Source: Flammeovirga aprica JL-4 (GTDB lineage Bacteria; Bacteroidota; Bacteroidia; Cytophagales; Flammeovirgaceae). Taken from it: a stretch of 64,000 nt of DNA. The translations under genes were made by a program, and so were the position numbers. Positions within the stretch are counted from its first letter, which is position 1. Every line of letters begins with the position of its first letter. A model generated the notes under the pieces. The model saw only the letters and a program-made list of their open reading frames with translations. It made no database searches and was not told the origin of the DNA. Shown here piece after piece: positions 8,716-18,471 of the stretch. The stretch spans positions 1 through 64,000 of the forward strand of contig NZ_JABANE010000011.1 of NCBI RefSeq assembly GCF_012844305.1, read 5' to 3'.

Positions 8716-9732
8716 ATGAAATTACAAGAAATTCTTAAGTATATTTTCTCATTTGTACTGGCAGGACTTTTACTTTGGTACGTTTTAAAGGAGCAAAATA
8801 TTCAAGAAGTTGCCACAACGTTTGAAGATTTAAATTGGGGGATAGTATTCTCTTCCATTTTTATTTCACTGGTCAGCCATTACATACGAGGTCTCCGATG
8901 GGGGCTAATGCTAAAACCTCTCAACTACAAAGCATCTGGTACTAATCTTTTCATGGCCACCATGACAGGGTATGCAGGCAATGTTATCATACCAAGATTT
9001 GGAGAATTTTTCAGATGTGGTATACTACAAAAACTCACCAAAATACCCGCAAAAACATCCTTTGGAGCTGTCGTTGCCGAAAGAGCAATTGACCTTGTCA
9101 TTTTTATATTACTTTTTTCTATTGCCTTTTTCAGTCAGTTCGAGAAACTTCAAGATATGATTATGCCTCATTTCACCAGTAATGAAGAAGCACTGAAAGG
9201 TAAATTATATATATTGATCATCATCGGCATTGTCGGTTTGATGGTTTTAGGTGTATTATTCAAAATCAGAAAAAGACTGTTCAAGACCCCGCTCTTCAGG
9301 AAATTATACAGCTTTATTCATGGTATTCTGGAAGGAATGGCTGGTGTTTTTAAATTACGTAGTAAAGATTTAGCCACTTATTTTCTTTATACCGTCTTAA
9401 TCTGGATCACTTATTTTTATATGTGCTATGTCCTGTTTTTTGCGATAGAAGGCACTTCCAGCTTATCACCTATGGTAGGCTTTGTGATGATGATGATGGG
9501 CGGACTAGGTATGGTTTTACCAACTCCTGGAGGCACAGGATCGTATCACTTCTTTGCTACACAGACACTGTTGATTTATGGAGTTGCGGAGACCAATGCT
9601 ATTGCATTTGCGTTATTAATGCACACTTCACAAACCATTTCTGTGCTAACAATTGGAGGCATTAGCACATTGGTGGCTAACTTGAAAAAGACACCGGAAA
9701 GTATTGAACAAACAGAGAAAAATGGAATCTAA
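8716..9732 (+). CDS. LPG-synthase-TM (UPF0104) family membrane protein
   Basis: Polytopic inner-membrane protein of the lysylphosphatidylglycerol-synthase transmembrane/flippase-like family. I see about eight hydrophobic helices, the N-terminal pattern KEQNIQEV...LNWGIVF..SHYIRGLRWGLML, and the C-terminal PTPGGTGSYHFF signature. The soluble aminoacyl-transfer domain of MprF is absent, so a lipid or polyprenyl-linked transport role is possible but unproven. I start at 8716 because ACGGAGG stands 6 bp upstream and the earlier in-frame start at 8674 lies inside the panD terminator. It overlaps rfaE2 by 11 bp, suggesting coupling to heptose/LPS synthesis. A paralogue is at 14555-15631. Confidence 0.85.
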   Translation: MKLQEILKYIFSFVLAGLLLWYVLKEQNIQEVATTFEDLNWGIVFSSIFISLVSHYIRGLRWGLMLKPLNYKASGTNLFMATMTGYAGNVIIPRFGEFFRCGILQKLTKIPAKTSFGAVVAERAIDLVIFILLFSIAFFSQFEKLQDMIMPHFTSNEEALKGKLYILIIIGIVGLMVLGVLFKIRKRLFKTPLFRKLYSFIHGILEGMAGVFKLRSKDLATYFLYTVLIWITYFYMCYVLFFAIEGTSSLSPMVGFVMMMMGGLGMVLPTPGGTGSYHFFATQTLLIYGVAETNAIAFALLMHTSQTISVLTIGGISTLVANLKKTPESIEQTEKNGI

Positions 9733-10207
9733 ACATAAAATTGTCGATCTAACCAAAGCCAAATTAATCAGAGCTGATTGGAAAAACTCTAATGAAAAAG
9801 TAGTTTTCACCAACGGCTGTTTTGACATTGTTCACTTAGGTCACGTAGATTACCTTGAACAAGCTAGAGCACAAGGAACAAAAATGATTTTAGGTTTAAA
9901 CACTGACAGTTCAGTGAAGCAACTGAAAGGCGAAGAAAGACCTATTAATAATGAATACGCAAGAGCTCGTTTGTTAGCAGCTTTTGAATTTATTGATATG
10001 GTAATCCTTTTCAGTGATGAAACACCTTTAAACCTGATCAATGAACTGATACCAGATGTGCTAGTGAAAGGTGCCGATTATACTATTGAAAATATAGTTG
10101 GTGCTAAAGAAGTCATTGCCAATGGCGGAGAAGTAAAAACCATCACGTTAGTGGAAGGTTTCTCTACAAGCTCTATTATTGACAAAATCAGAAAAGTTGG
10201 ATTATAA
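9722..10207 (+). CDS. rfaE2: D-glycero-beta-D-manno-heptose 1-phosphate adenylyltransferase
   Basis: Activates heptose-1-phosphate to ADP-heptose for the LPS inner core; corresponds to the C-terminal half of E. coli HldE, encoded separately here. Cytidylyltransferase-fold motifs are visible: FTNGCFDIVHLGHVDYL (HxGH nucleotide site), LNTDSSVKQLKGEERPI and the closing FSTSSIIDKI. I prefer ATG 9722, just inside the end of the preceding gene; a TTG at 9704 would add six residues. The kinase half (hldE1) is not in the window. Confidence 0.92.
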   Translation: MESKHKIVDLTKAKLIRADWKNSNEKVVFTNGCFDIVHLGHVDYLEQARAQGTKMILGLNTDSSVKQLKGEERPINNEYARARLLAAFEFIDMVILFSDETPLNLINELIPDVLVKGADYTIENIVGAKEVIANGGEVKTITLVEGFSTSSIIDKIRKVGL

Positions 10208-10428
10208 AGGTAAATCAATTCTTTCAACGAATTGTATTATTTAGTACAAATATAAATCTTGCACCCTTACCAAAATTAGACATTTCCTTAAAATCTTTAT
10301 TTAAATCAATACAGCATTTAATTGTTGTGTACAATCAAGATTTTAAGAGATTTCAATAACATTCCATTGAATTTGATGTCTTTTACCTTGCATTTCATCT
10401 CACAAGTCCATAAATTATTAAGAGAAGT

Positions 10429-10737
10429 ATGATTATTGAAAATCCGATCACAATCACTGATCGTGCGGCAGAAGAAATAAAAAATATATTAACCCAGAAA
10501 AAAGTTCCTGAAGGCTACTTTCTAAGAATTGGAGTAAAAGGCGGAGGCGGATGTGGCGGAGCTGCTTTTACTTTAGGATTTGACAAAGAAAAAGAAACTG
10601 ATATGTCTTACACTACCAAAGGTATTTCTGTGGTCATAGAAAAGCGTCAGATGATGTTTTTGATTGATCTGGAAGTAGATTTTGAAGATCGAAGAGACGA
10701 GAGAGGTTTTGTTTTCAATAAGAAAAACGCACAGTAA
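10429..10737 (+). CDS. HesB/IscA-family A-type Fe-S carrier lacking the C-terminal CxC
   Basis: A-type carriers take Fe-S clusters from the scaffold to target proteins, using three cysteines. The first is present in GVKGGGGCGGAAFTLGF (Cys42). The family's C-terminal CGCG motif is missing: the chain runs through the usual GFVFNxxNA stretch (DERGFVFNKKNAQ) and stops exactly where TCGCG would follow. Cluster binding would need other ligands or partners. It is followed 26 bp later by a CtpA-type protease and preceded by 221 bp without a gene. A clean early stop from mutation or a natural short subfamily are both possible. Confidence 0.85.
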   Translation: MIIENPITITDRAAEEIKNILTQKKVPEGYFLRIGVKGGGGCGGAAFTLGFDKEKETDMSYTTKGISVVIEKRQMMFLIDLEVDFEDRRDERGFVFNKKNAQ

Positions 10738-10763
10738 CTTTTTTTACAGATGTTTAAACCGGA

Positions 10764-12422
10764 ATGACAGAAGAAAAATCAACAAAAGAATACGGCGTTA
10801 AAGCGTGGATACCTTTAATTGTAGGATTATCTATTGGGCTTGGTGTGATCATAGGCACACACCTCAGGACGCCTAGTGTTGACAACAAACGCATGACTGT
10901 TGATTCTAATGCCTCCAAGTTTGAACGTCTCCTTAATTATGTCGACAAATATTATGTAGATAGTGTTGACGTCGATCAGCTCACCCAAAAAGCAATCGAT
11001 CATATTCTTGATGATCTTGACCCGCATACTGTTTATGTTCCTCCATCGGAAGCTGATATCATGGCTTCAAGACTGGATGATGGATTTGAAGGCGTCGGCA
11101 TTGAATTCAGAGTGATCGATGACACCTTAAAAGTTGTATCATTGATGCCGGGTGGTCCTTCCGTGAAAACTGGCATCCGTGCAGGAGATAAAATCATCAC
11201 AGTCAATGGCGACACAATTGCTGGTCAAAATTTCTCCAATTCTCAAATCGTTAAAAAATTAAGAGGAAAAAAAGGTACTAAGGTTGAAGTGGGTATAAAA
11301 AGACGCAGTGAAGCCGAATTACTTTCTTTTTCGATCACAAGAGATAAGGTCCCTACACCTTCTGTGGAATCAAGCTATATGATTGATGAAGCTACAGGGT
11401 ATATCAAAATCTCAAGATTTGCGACTAAAACTTACGATGAATTCCACAACGCCTTATTAAACTTAAAATCAGACGGAATGGAAAACCTTGTTCTTGATTT
11501 AAGAGATAATGGCGGTGGATTTTTAGGTCAGGCTGTAAAAATTGCAGATGACTTACTTCCTAAAGACGACCTGATTGTTTACACTGAAGGCAAAGGAAAT
11601 GAATTCAGTGAAAAGGAATATAGTATAAGACCTGCCGATTTCACAGGGCCAATCGTTGTATTGGTGAACGAAAGAAGTGCTTCAGCCTCAGAGATTGTGA
11701 CTGGTGCTTTGCAAGATCATGACCGAGCTGTTGTGGTGGGAAGAAGAACTTATGGCAAAGGGCTGGTACAAAGACAAATTCGCCTTAAAGATAATTCTTT
11801 ATTGAGGTTAACGATATCAAGATACTTCACTCCAAGCGGCAGAAGCATTCAAAAACCTTATGGTGATGGCATTTCTTATAACAATGATATCAATGAAAGG
11901 TACGAAAGCGGGGAACTTTTCTTTAAAGACAGTATTAAACTGGATGAAATGCCTCAGTTTAAGACAGATAATAATAGAATTGTGTATGGAGGGGGTGGAA
12001 TTATTCCCGACAACTTTGTACCTTTAGATACAACATCTTTAGGCATCTATTATTATACTTTAGAGCATACTGATTTGCTAAGAGATTTTGCATTGAACTA
12101 CGCTAATGATCATTATATCAATCTTCAGGAGCATGGTTTAGCACATTTCATTGATAATTTTGAAAGTGATACATCATTAATCACTCAACTAGAAAAATTC
12201 TCTGAGATGAACGGTGTTTTCAGAAAATCGAAACACCATAATCCGGAACAGATTGATGAAGAGTTGGTGCACAGAATCAAAGTAACTATAGCAAGGGCTC
12301 TTTGGGGGGATGAAGGCTACTATCAAGTTCTGAATACAAAAGACCCTATGGTAAAAGAAGCTAAAAAGATTATTCAGCAAGGAGTTGCTACCGAGACCAA
12401 AGATCTTAAGGTCAAAGGTTGA
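10764..12422 (+). CDS. C-terminal processing peptidase, S41 family
   Basis: Membrane-anchored periplasmic serine protease of the CtpA/Prc type. N-terminal signal anchor at about 14-32; a conserved N-terminal region (50-105); PDZ domain at about 105-185 (FEGVGIEF...AGDKIITVNGD); protease core with Ser307 in NERSASASE and Lys332 in RTYGKGLVQ, 25 residues apart as in Bacillus CtpB. The C-terminal 130 residues are an extension seen in Bacteroidota members. Length 552. The next gene starts around its stop codon, so this protease and the hybrid kinase may be cotranscribed. Confidence 0.93.
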   Translation: MTEEKSTKEYGVKAWIPLIVGLSIGLGVIIGTHLRTPSVDNKRMTVDSNASKFERLLNYVDKYYVDSVDVDQLTQKAIDHILDDLDPHTVYVPPSEADIMASRLDDGFEGVGIEFRVIDDTLKVVSLMPGGPSVKTGIRAGDKIITVNGDTIAGQNFSNSQIVKKLRGKKGTKVEVGIKRRSEAELLSFSITRDKVPTPSVESSYMIDEATGYIKISRFATKTYDEFHNALLNLKSDGMENLVLDLRDNGGGFLGQAVKIADDLLPKDDLIVYTEGKGNEFSEKEYSIRPADFTGPIVVLVNERSASASEIVTGALQDHDRAVVVGRRTYGKGLVQRQIRLKDNSLLRLTISRYFTPSGRSIQKPYGDGISYNNDINERYESGELFFKDSIKLDEMPQFKTDNNRIVYGGGGIIPDNFVPLDTTSLGIYYYTLEHTDLLRDFALNYANDHYINLQEHGLAHFIDNFESDTSLITQLEKFSEMNGVFRKSKHHNPEQIDEELVHRIKVTIARALWGDEGYYQVLNTKDPMVKEAKKIIQQGVATETKDLKVKG

Positions 12423-12463
12423 AGGTGACCAAATCGATACCCTATTACTACTCTTATTATCTT

Positions 12464-14413
12464 ATGAAGCTAAAACAAATCAAATTACTATCTAATCAAG
12501 ACGCCCAAACCTGTTTGTTTCTCTCTTCCAAAATTGGTGAAGGAGAAAACTTTAAAGAAAGTCTTGATTTGTTTTTTGATGCTTATTCTACAATATTAAA
12601 TCCATTTAATGTTTCTCTTTTCTTCAAAAAAGATGAGCACCATGTGACGCTTAACCCTCCATTTATTCATAATTATGGGCTAGCTTACATTTACACAAAT
12701 CATACGTATTATCCTCCTCAAGTTTACTTTATTGAAAACTTCTTAAAACTTGAACAGCCAAACCATGTGTTTGCAAAAGGAGATAAGTCTTATTATTTGT
12801 CAGAAATTGGAGAAGAAGGTATACTGGTCATTCAGTCCCAAAAAACTAATTTTGGCTTTGATAGTATTAATGGGCTCAATTCGGTGATGAACCTGCTTTC
12901 TAAATGTTTGGTGAATACGTTGAAGCTTGAAAAACTCCACAGTTACTCTACTTCAAAGCACAATACTCAAAGCCCCTATCCTACTTTACGATTTGACAAA
13001 GAGGCCAACATTCTATTTTTAAATCATTCAGCAAAAAAGATAAAAACACACTTTGAAGACCTCAAATGGGTTTATGCTGACATGTTTAAAGAATGTTTGT
13101 CCGCTTATCAAACAAAAGAGTATGAACAAATAATACTTGACACCCCCTATTCCATCACCATAAAACCAATACCTGATCAGAATGTCGTATACGTTTATGC
13201 TATAGACATTTCTACTCGGAAAAATATTGAAAACAAGCTGAAAGAAGAAAAAGAGAAAGCTGAAAAATCTGCTCAGCAAAAAATGGAATTCCTCTCAACA
13301 ATGAGTCATGAAATTAGAACTCCAATGAATTCCATTATTGGCTCTATAAATCTTCTGATTGACACGCAACTTAACCCTTATCAATCCAAGAAGCTTGAAA
13401 TGATGCGTTTTGCGGCTGATAATTTATTAAGACTAATCAATGAAATATTGGATTTCAATAAATTAGAAGCCAATAAAGTAAGCCTTGAGAAAATCCGTTT
13501 CTCTGTAGCGGATACTATGGAGCATCTGTTTATGATGTACGCCCAACAAGCTGAGGATAAAAACATTGGGTATGAGCTAAAGACAACTTCACTCCCTGTA
13601 AATTTTGTAATGGGTGACCCTACTCGTCTGTCACAGGTTCTTCTAAATTTAATTTCCAACGCTATTAAATTTACAGAGGAAGGTGCCGTTTCATTTGATG
13701 TAGATTGTACTTATCAAAATGATAAATCCATCGTTTATCAATTTATTGTCAAAGATTCAGGCATCGGTATTTCGCAAAATCGTATTGATTCCATTTTTGA
13801 AGCATTCACTCAGGCGGATACTAGTACAACGAGAAAGTTTGGTGGTACTGGCTTAGGATTGAATATCACTAAAAAAATAGTAGATCTTTTAGAGGGACAA
13901 TTAACGCTAGAAAGCTCTGAAGGTCAAGGAAGTACTTTTAAAGTAAGTCTACCTTTTACGATTGCCGAGAATCAGGAAGAAGAGAAAAAGAAAGATAACT
14001 TCCAGATTGTGGAAGGCAATTTAAAAGGCAAAAAAGTCTTATTGGTTGACGATAATGAATTCAATATTCTTATTGCCTCAGAATTTTTGAACCGCTGGGA
14101 AGCTGAATACATTACTGCTAAAAATGGTGAAGACGCTATCCTTAAACTTCATGATGAGGAACAGACCATAGATATTATTCTTATGGATTTACAAATGCCC
14201 GTAATGAATGGTTATGAGGCTACAAAAATTATAAGAGAAAAGCGGGATGATTATTATCAAAATCTTCCTATTGTAGCGTTAAGTGCCGATGTGGCAAGTG
14301 AGAATATTTCTGAAATAGAAAGTAAAGGTTTTAACGGATTTGCTTCTAAACCCTTTGATCCCGAAACACTTCTAACGAAGTTAATTACTCTGATTGAAAA
14401 AAAAACTTACTAA
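12464..14413 (+). CDS. Hybrid sensor histidine kinase with receiver domain
   Basis: Signalling protein without obvious membrane helices. From the N-terminus: a GAF/PAS-like sensory region (about 1-180), a PAS-like segment, a short coiled coil (KLKEEKEKAEKS), HisKA with the H-box FLSTMSHEIRTPMNSI, HATPase with NLISNAIKFT, DSGIGI and GGTGLGLNI, and a C-terminal receiver with VLLVDDN, phospho-acceptor Asp in ILMDLQMPVMNG and the Lys of ASKPF. All catalytic boxes look intact. Start is uncertain: ATG 12464 gives about 649 residues, while TTG 12419 or GTG 12425 would overlap or abut the protease stop. No DNA-binding partner is adjacent. Confidence 0.9.
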   Translation: MKLKQIKLLSNQDAQTCLFLSSKIGEGENFKESLDLFFDAYSTILNPFNVSLFFKKDEHHVTLNPPFIHNYGLAYIYTNHTYYPPQVYFIENFLKLEQPNHVFAKGDKSYYLSEIGEEGILVIQSQKTNFGFDSINGLNSVMNLLSKCLVNTLKLEKLHSYSTSKHNTQSPYPTLRFDKEANILFLNHSAKKIKTHFEDLKWVYADMFKECLSAYQTKEYEQIILDTPYSITIKPIPDQNVVYVYAIDISTRKNIENKLKEEKEKAEKSAQQKMEFLSTMSHEIRTPMNSIIGSINLLIDTQLNPYQSKKLEMMRFAADNLLRLINEILDFNKLEANKVSLEKIRFSVADTMEHLFMMYAQQAEDKNIGYELKTTSLPVNFVMGDPTRLSQVLLNLISNAIKFTEEGAVSFDVDCTYQNDKSIVYQFIVKDSGIGISQNRIDSIFEAFTQADTSTTRKFGGTGLGLNITKKIVDLLEGQLTLESSEGQGSTFKVSLPFTIAENQEEEKKKDNFQIVEGNLKGKKVLLVDDNEFNILIASEFLNRWEAEYITAKNGEDAILKLHDEEQTIDIILMDLQMPVMNGYEATKIIREKRDDYYQNLPIVALSADVASENISEIESKGFNGFASKPFDPETLLTKLITLIEKKTY

Positions 14414-14554
14414 AAAGCTAAAAAAAGGTAACATCATAAGTGATTCTCATTTTTAAAAGTATTTTTGTGTGTTGACTTCGATATGTAATGTGTATAAGCC
14501 ATTCAAGTCATCAAAACTTCGATTTTTTTAAGCGTAAAAGGAGAAACAAACACT

Positions 14555-15631
14555 ATGGATACCCAACAGCAAAAAATGCTAAAAAATCTTAGTCCAACTA
14601 GGATTATCCTGCCTGTTTTGGTAGGTCTTGGGGTTTTATTTTATATGATATTAACCGATGATAATATCAATGCAGAAGTCATTAAAAATAGTCTTTCACA
14701 AATGGACTTCTGGTGGGTAATTGCCTCCTTTATTGTTTTGTTTGCAAGAGATTTCGGATATATGTTCCGAATTAGAGCATTAACGGATAATAAATTAGAT
14801 TGGAATTCCAGCTTTTTTGTCATCATGCTTTGGGAGTTTGCATCAGCAGTGACCCCTTCCGTAGTTGGTGGTACAACTGTGGCTGTTTTCATTATGAACA
14901 AAGAGAAAATTCCTTTCGGAAAAGCACTAAGTTTTGTAATGCTTACAGCAATTCTAGATAACCTATTCTTTGTTTTTGCTTCTTTACTTGTCATCGCACT
15001 ATTCCCTGGAAGCATTTTCCCTGAAAATAATTACACTACAGAAATTCTTGGCTTCACATTAGGTTTGAAACAAATCTTTGTGGTCAGTGTTTCTTTGATT
15101 GCAGTATATACACTCTTTATGGCTTGGGGACTTTTTATCGGTCCTAAATCCTTTAAAAGATTTCTCTGGAAATTAACCTCTACAAAATTCACGAAAAGAT
15201 GGAGAAGAGACGCTGTAAAAAGTGGTAATGAAATGATTGTCGCTTCAAGAGAATTAAGAGGTCATCCTTTAAGTTATTGGGTAAAAGTGATTGCTTCTAC
15301 CATATTTATCTGGTCGGCAAGGTATGCTATGCTGAATTGTTTGATCAATGCCTTTTTGCATATCAGCCTCTTAGGAATAAGTCATCAGGGCTTCTTGGAT
15401 CAGTGCCTTATTTTTGGACGACAAGTGATCATGTGGATTGTAATGTTAATCTCTCCTACACCGGGTAGTGCAGGAACTGCTGAATTTTTCTTTGGTGAAT
15501 TTTTCAAGGAATTCTTCCAAGATGGTGGGATTGTATTGATCGTTGCTCTTTTCTGGAGATTGTTTACTTATTATGCTTACTTGGCAATAGGTTCGATTGT
15601 CCTTCCAAGGTGGATCACAAAAAGATTTTAA
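14555..15631 (+). CDS. LPG-synthase-TM (UPF0104) family membrane protein, second copy
   Basis: Same membrane family as 8716-9732: about eight helices, the internal FVIMLWEFASAVTPSVVGGT segment and the C-terminal SPTPGSAGTAEFFF signature. Function in these stand-alone TM proteins is unproven; lipid or lipid-linked sugar flipping is an inference from the family. ATG 14555 has AAAGGAG about 12 bp upstream and a TATTTTTG -7-like element at 14460-14467. It ends at a clear terminator and so forms a single-gene unit. Confidence 0.85.
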   Translation: MDTQQQKMLKNLSPTRIILPVLVGLGVLFYMILTDDNINAEVIKNSLSQMDFWWVIASFIVLFARDFGYMFRIRALTDNKLDWNSSFFVIMLWEFASAVTPSVVGGTTVAVFIMNKEKIPFGKALSFVMLTAILDNLFFVFASLLVIALFPGSIFPENNYTTEILGFTLGLKQIFVVSVSLIAVYTLFMAWGLFIGPKSFKRFLWKLTSTKFTKRWRRDAVKSGNEMIVASRELRGHPLSYWVKVIASTIFIWSARYAMLNCLINAFLHISLLGISHQGFLDQCLIFGRQVIMWIVMLISPTPGSAGTAEFFFGEFFKEFFQDGGIVLIVALFWRLFTYYAYLAIGSIVLPRWITKRF

Positions 15632-15652
15632 ACACAAAACCTATATAAAACT

Positions 15653-15690
15653 AAAAAGTGGAATCGAAAAACGGTTCCACTTTTTTTATT
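15653..15690 (+). terminator. Terminator after the second LPG-synthase-TM gene
   Basis: Stem of up to 14 bp (AAAAAGTGGAATCG with CGGTTCCACTTTTT, one wobble) around AAAAA, then T-rich sequence. Confidence 0.9.
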
Positions 15691-15961
15691 TATTAATGAT
15701 AATGATAAAAAATAGGTCTAACAGGAAATAGTCTCTGCTAAGTACTATGATAAGAAGTATCTCAAAAATATTGTATTACTGACTGAACTACAATTCATTT
15801 TCTTCAATCTACTACTCAAGTAATATTGTATTAAAAAAAGAACAAAAACACTGAATATCAGTTTATATCTGAAAAATTTACGTTCATTTCAGAAATACTT
15901 TTACTTAAAATTTATTTCTAATGACATTCTTACGAAATTTGTACCCCGAACTTGAGATAGA
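15691..15961. other. Noncoding gap
   Basis: AT-rich, no gene seen. TAAGTACTATGATAAGAAGTA at 15739-15759 resembles one terminus of the repeats at 20733 and 59775, but no matching second end is visible. Confidence 0.5.
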
Positions 15962-17974
15962 ATGATTAGAAGAGAGAATAAATTATCTGATTGGTTACCA
16001 ATCACTAAAAGAGAAATGGCATTAAGAGGGTGGGATAGCCTAGATGTCATTATTATATCAGGAGATGCATATGTTGACCACCCTTCATTTGGTGCGGCTG
16101 TAATTGCAAGACTAGTAGAATCTGAAGGATTGAAAGTTGGAATTATACCACAACCTGATTGGAAAGGAGATTTAAGCGACTTCAAACAGTTAGGTAAACC
16201 TAATCTGTTTTTTGGAGTGACTGGCGGATGTATGGATTCAATGGTGAATCACTATACAGCTGCAAAAAGAAGACGTTCCAATGATGCTTATACTGCAGGT
16301 GGTGAATCTGGACAACGACCTGATTATGCTACTGTAGTTTATTCTAAAATATTAAAAGAAATATACCCTGATGTACCTGTGCTTATTGGAGGTATTGAAG
16401 CTTCTTTGCGTAGGGTAACTCATTATGATTATTGGTCAGATAAATTAAAACCTTCTATTCTTGAAGAGTCTGAAGCTGATATTCTGGTTTACGGAATGGG
16501 GGAACAGCCACTTCGACAAATTATTAAGCTTGTCAAAAAAGGGGTTCCCATGCGTTCGTTGAAAACGATTCAGCAAACAGCTATTTTACAGCCGGCTGAA
16601 GAGGAATTACCTAAAGGTGTTCACTGGAATACGATCGACCTCCACTCGCATGAAGAATGTTTGGAAGATAAAATCAAGTTTGCCTCCAACTTCAAACACA
16701 TCGAAAGAGAGTCAAATAAGCAATACGCTGATCGATTAACTCAGGTAATTGGAGATAAGAAATTGATCATCAACCCTCCTTACAAAACCATGAAGGAGAA
16801 AGAAATTGATGCTTCTTTTGATTTACCTTACACACGTTTACCACACCCGAAGTACAATAACCTAGGTGCAATCCCTGCATTTGATATGATTAAATTCTCT
16901 ATCAATATGCATAGAGGGTGTTTTGGAGGATGTTCTTTCTGTACAATTTCGGCTCATCAAGGTAAGATGATTGCCAGTCGCTCGGAGTCTTCTATTCTTA
17001 AAGAAATTGATGAAGTGACGAAAATGCCTGATTTTAAAGGGTATTTAAGTGACCTTGGCGGACCTAGTGCTAATATGTACAAAATGAAGGGTAAGATACA
17101 GTCTATTTGTGATAAATGTGTAAGTCCTTCATGTATCCATCCTGTTGTTTGTGACAACTTGGATTCTTCTCATAAGGCCATGACACAACTTTACAGAAAG
17201 GTGGATAAACATCCCGAAATCAAGAAAGCTTTTGTGAGTAGTGGTATCAGGTATGATCTTTTAGTAAGTGATTACAACAAATCGGATGAAACAAAGAGTT
17301 TGCATGAATATATGGAACAGGTGGTTACCAGACATATTCCTGGCCGATTGAAAGTAGCGCCTGAACACACTTCTGATCCTGTTTTAAGAATTATGAGAAA
17401 GCCTTCTTTTAAGCATTTCCATACATTCAAAAAGAAATTTGATCAGATCAATAAAAAACATGGTTTGAGACAGCCCTTGATTCCTTACTTTATATCAAGC
17501 CACCCTGGATGTGATATGAAAGACATGGCCAATCTTGCTTTGGAAACAAAAGAAATGGGCTTCCAACTCGAACAAGTACAAGACTTCACCCCAACTCCTA
17601 TGACTGTTGCTACAGTGATTTATTATACTGGGGTGCATCCTTATACTTTGAAACCGGTTGACACCGTAAAAGATCCTAAAAAGAAAAAAGATCAAAATAA
17701 ATTCTTCTTCTGGTATAAAAAAGAAAATCAAGCGTGGATCAGAGAAACGCTGCGTAAGAGTGGCAACTCCAAGATGGCGGAAGATTTATTGAAATACCAT
17801 GCTAAGGCGAAAAGAGATGAACGTGAGGCAAAAGCCAATCCATCATCAGGTCCTAAAAATAAAACAAGAGGAGGAAAAAGTACTCCTTCTCATCACAAAG
17901 GAAAGCCTTCTCATTCTAAAGAAATGAAAATGGGACAATCCAAAGCTTCTAACAGAAGAAAGAAAAGAAGATAA
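15962..17974 (+). CDS. YgiQ-family radical SAM protein (UPF0313)
   Basis: Radical SAM protein of unknown reaction. N-terminal YgiQ domain (LPITKREMALRGWDSLDVI, SGDAYVDHPSFG), then the radical SAM core with Cx3Cx2C in HRGCFGGCSFCTISAHQGK, then further cysteines (CDKCVSPSCIHPVVC) suggesting an added Fe-S or zinc site. The last 70 residues are a Lys/Arg/Ser-rich tail with low complexity, which might bind nucleic acid or membranes. Length 670 fits the family. It is a single-gene unit ended by a strong bidirectional hairpin. Confidence 0.92.
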   Translation: MIRRENKLSDWLPITKREMALRGWDSLDVIIISGDAYVDHPSFGAAVIARLVESEGLKVGIIPQPDWKGDLSDFKQLGKPNLFFGVTGGCMDSMVNHYTAAKRRRSNDAYTAGGESGQRPDYATVVYSKILKEIYPDVPVLIGGIEASLRRVTHYDYWSDKLKPSILEESEADILVYGMGEQPLRQIIKLVKKGVPMRSLKTIQQTAILQPAEEELPKGVHWNTIDLHSHEECLEDKIKFASNFKHIERESNKQYADRLTQVIGDKKLIINPPYKTMKEKEIDASFDLPYTRLPHPKYNNLGAIPAFDMIKFSINMHRGCFGGCSFCTISAHQGKMIASRSESSILKEIDEVTKMPDFKGYLSDLGGPSANMYKMKGKIQSICDKCVSPSCIHPVVCDNLDSSHKAMTQLYRKVDKHPEIKKAFVSSGIRYDLLVSDYNKSDETKSLHEYMEQVVTRHIPGRLKVAPEHTSDPVLRIMRKPSFKHFHTFKKKFDQINKKHGLRQPLIPYFISSHPGCDMKDMANLALETKEMGFQLEQVQDFTPTPMTVATVIYYTGVHPYTLKPVDTVKDPKKKKDQNKFFFWYKKENQAWIRETLRKSGNSKMAEDLLKYHAKAKRDEREAKANPSSGPKNKTRGGKSTPSHHKGKPSHSKEMKMGQSKASNRRKKRR

Positions 17975-17984
17975 TTTATTATAA

Positions 17985-18030
17985 AAAGAAAAACACCTCA
18001 TCGAAAAATAATACGATGAGGTGTTTTTGT
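17985..18030. terminator. Bidirectional terminator between ygiQ-like and TonB-domain genes
   Basis: Perfect 13-bp stem AAACACCTCATCG/CGATGAGGTGTTT (17991-18003, 18014-18026), T-rich on the right and A-rich on the left, serving the two convergent genes. Confidence 0.9.
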
Positions 18031-18066
18031 ATAATCTAAGCTAATTTATTTATCTATCTCTATCAA

Positions 18067-18462
18067 TTAGTAATTCAAAGAGAAATTAAAAGGAACAATC
18101 ACCCAAGAAGGAACTGCCTGAACTTCACCTGTAACAGTATTTGTTACTACTGTTGGCTCAAATTCTAACTTCATAATTGCCTCTTCCACTGAAGATGCAA
18201 GCATTTCGCTACCCTTAATTACTTTATATTTTGTTACTTCTCCTTCAGCATTCACATAAGCTTTAATTTTCACCTGACCTTCAATACCCATATCTTTCCC
18301 GATTTTAGGGTAATCAATCTCAGCTGTAACGGCATCATAGTTTACAACTTTAGCTTGTTGATATGTGAATAATGGCTTATCGTCATCTGGATTACTTGCT
18401 ACTACGTTAATTACTAATCCAAAAATAAATGCTACTGGTAATAATATATTTTTAATATTCAT
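18067..18462 (-). CDS. Small secreted TonB C-terminal-domain protein
   Basis: 131 residues: signal peptide at 1-22 (ILLPVAFIFGLVINVVASN) and a TonB_C fold (IDYPKIGKDMGIEGQVKIKAYV..GEVTKYKVIKG). It has no membrane anchor or proline-rich spacer, so it is unlikely to be a working energy transducer; a free periplasmic domain is more likely. The same domain ends the BlaR1-like protein encoded divergently across 382 bp. A TTTTTAGTTT word identical to an arm of the blaI-side inverted repeat lies at 18472-18481, just before its start, suggesting shared repression. Confidence 0.8.
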   Translation of the reverse strand: MNIKNILLPVAFIFGLVINVVASNPDDDKPLFTYQQAKVVNYDAVTAEIDYPKIGKDMGIEGQVKIKAYVNAEGEVTKYKVIKGSEMLASSVEEAIMKLEFEPTVVTNTVTGEVQAVPSWVIVPFNFSLNY

Positions 18463-18471
18463 GACTTTACT

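Noticed and set aside
15739..15759. TAAGTACTATGATAAGAAGTA as a repeat end
   Set aside because: Only one end found; no second terminus or body match, so not called as an element.
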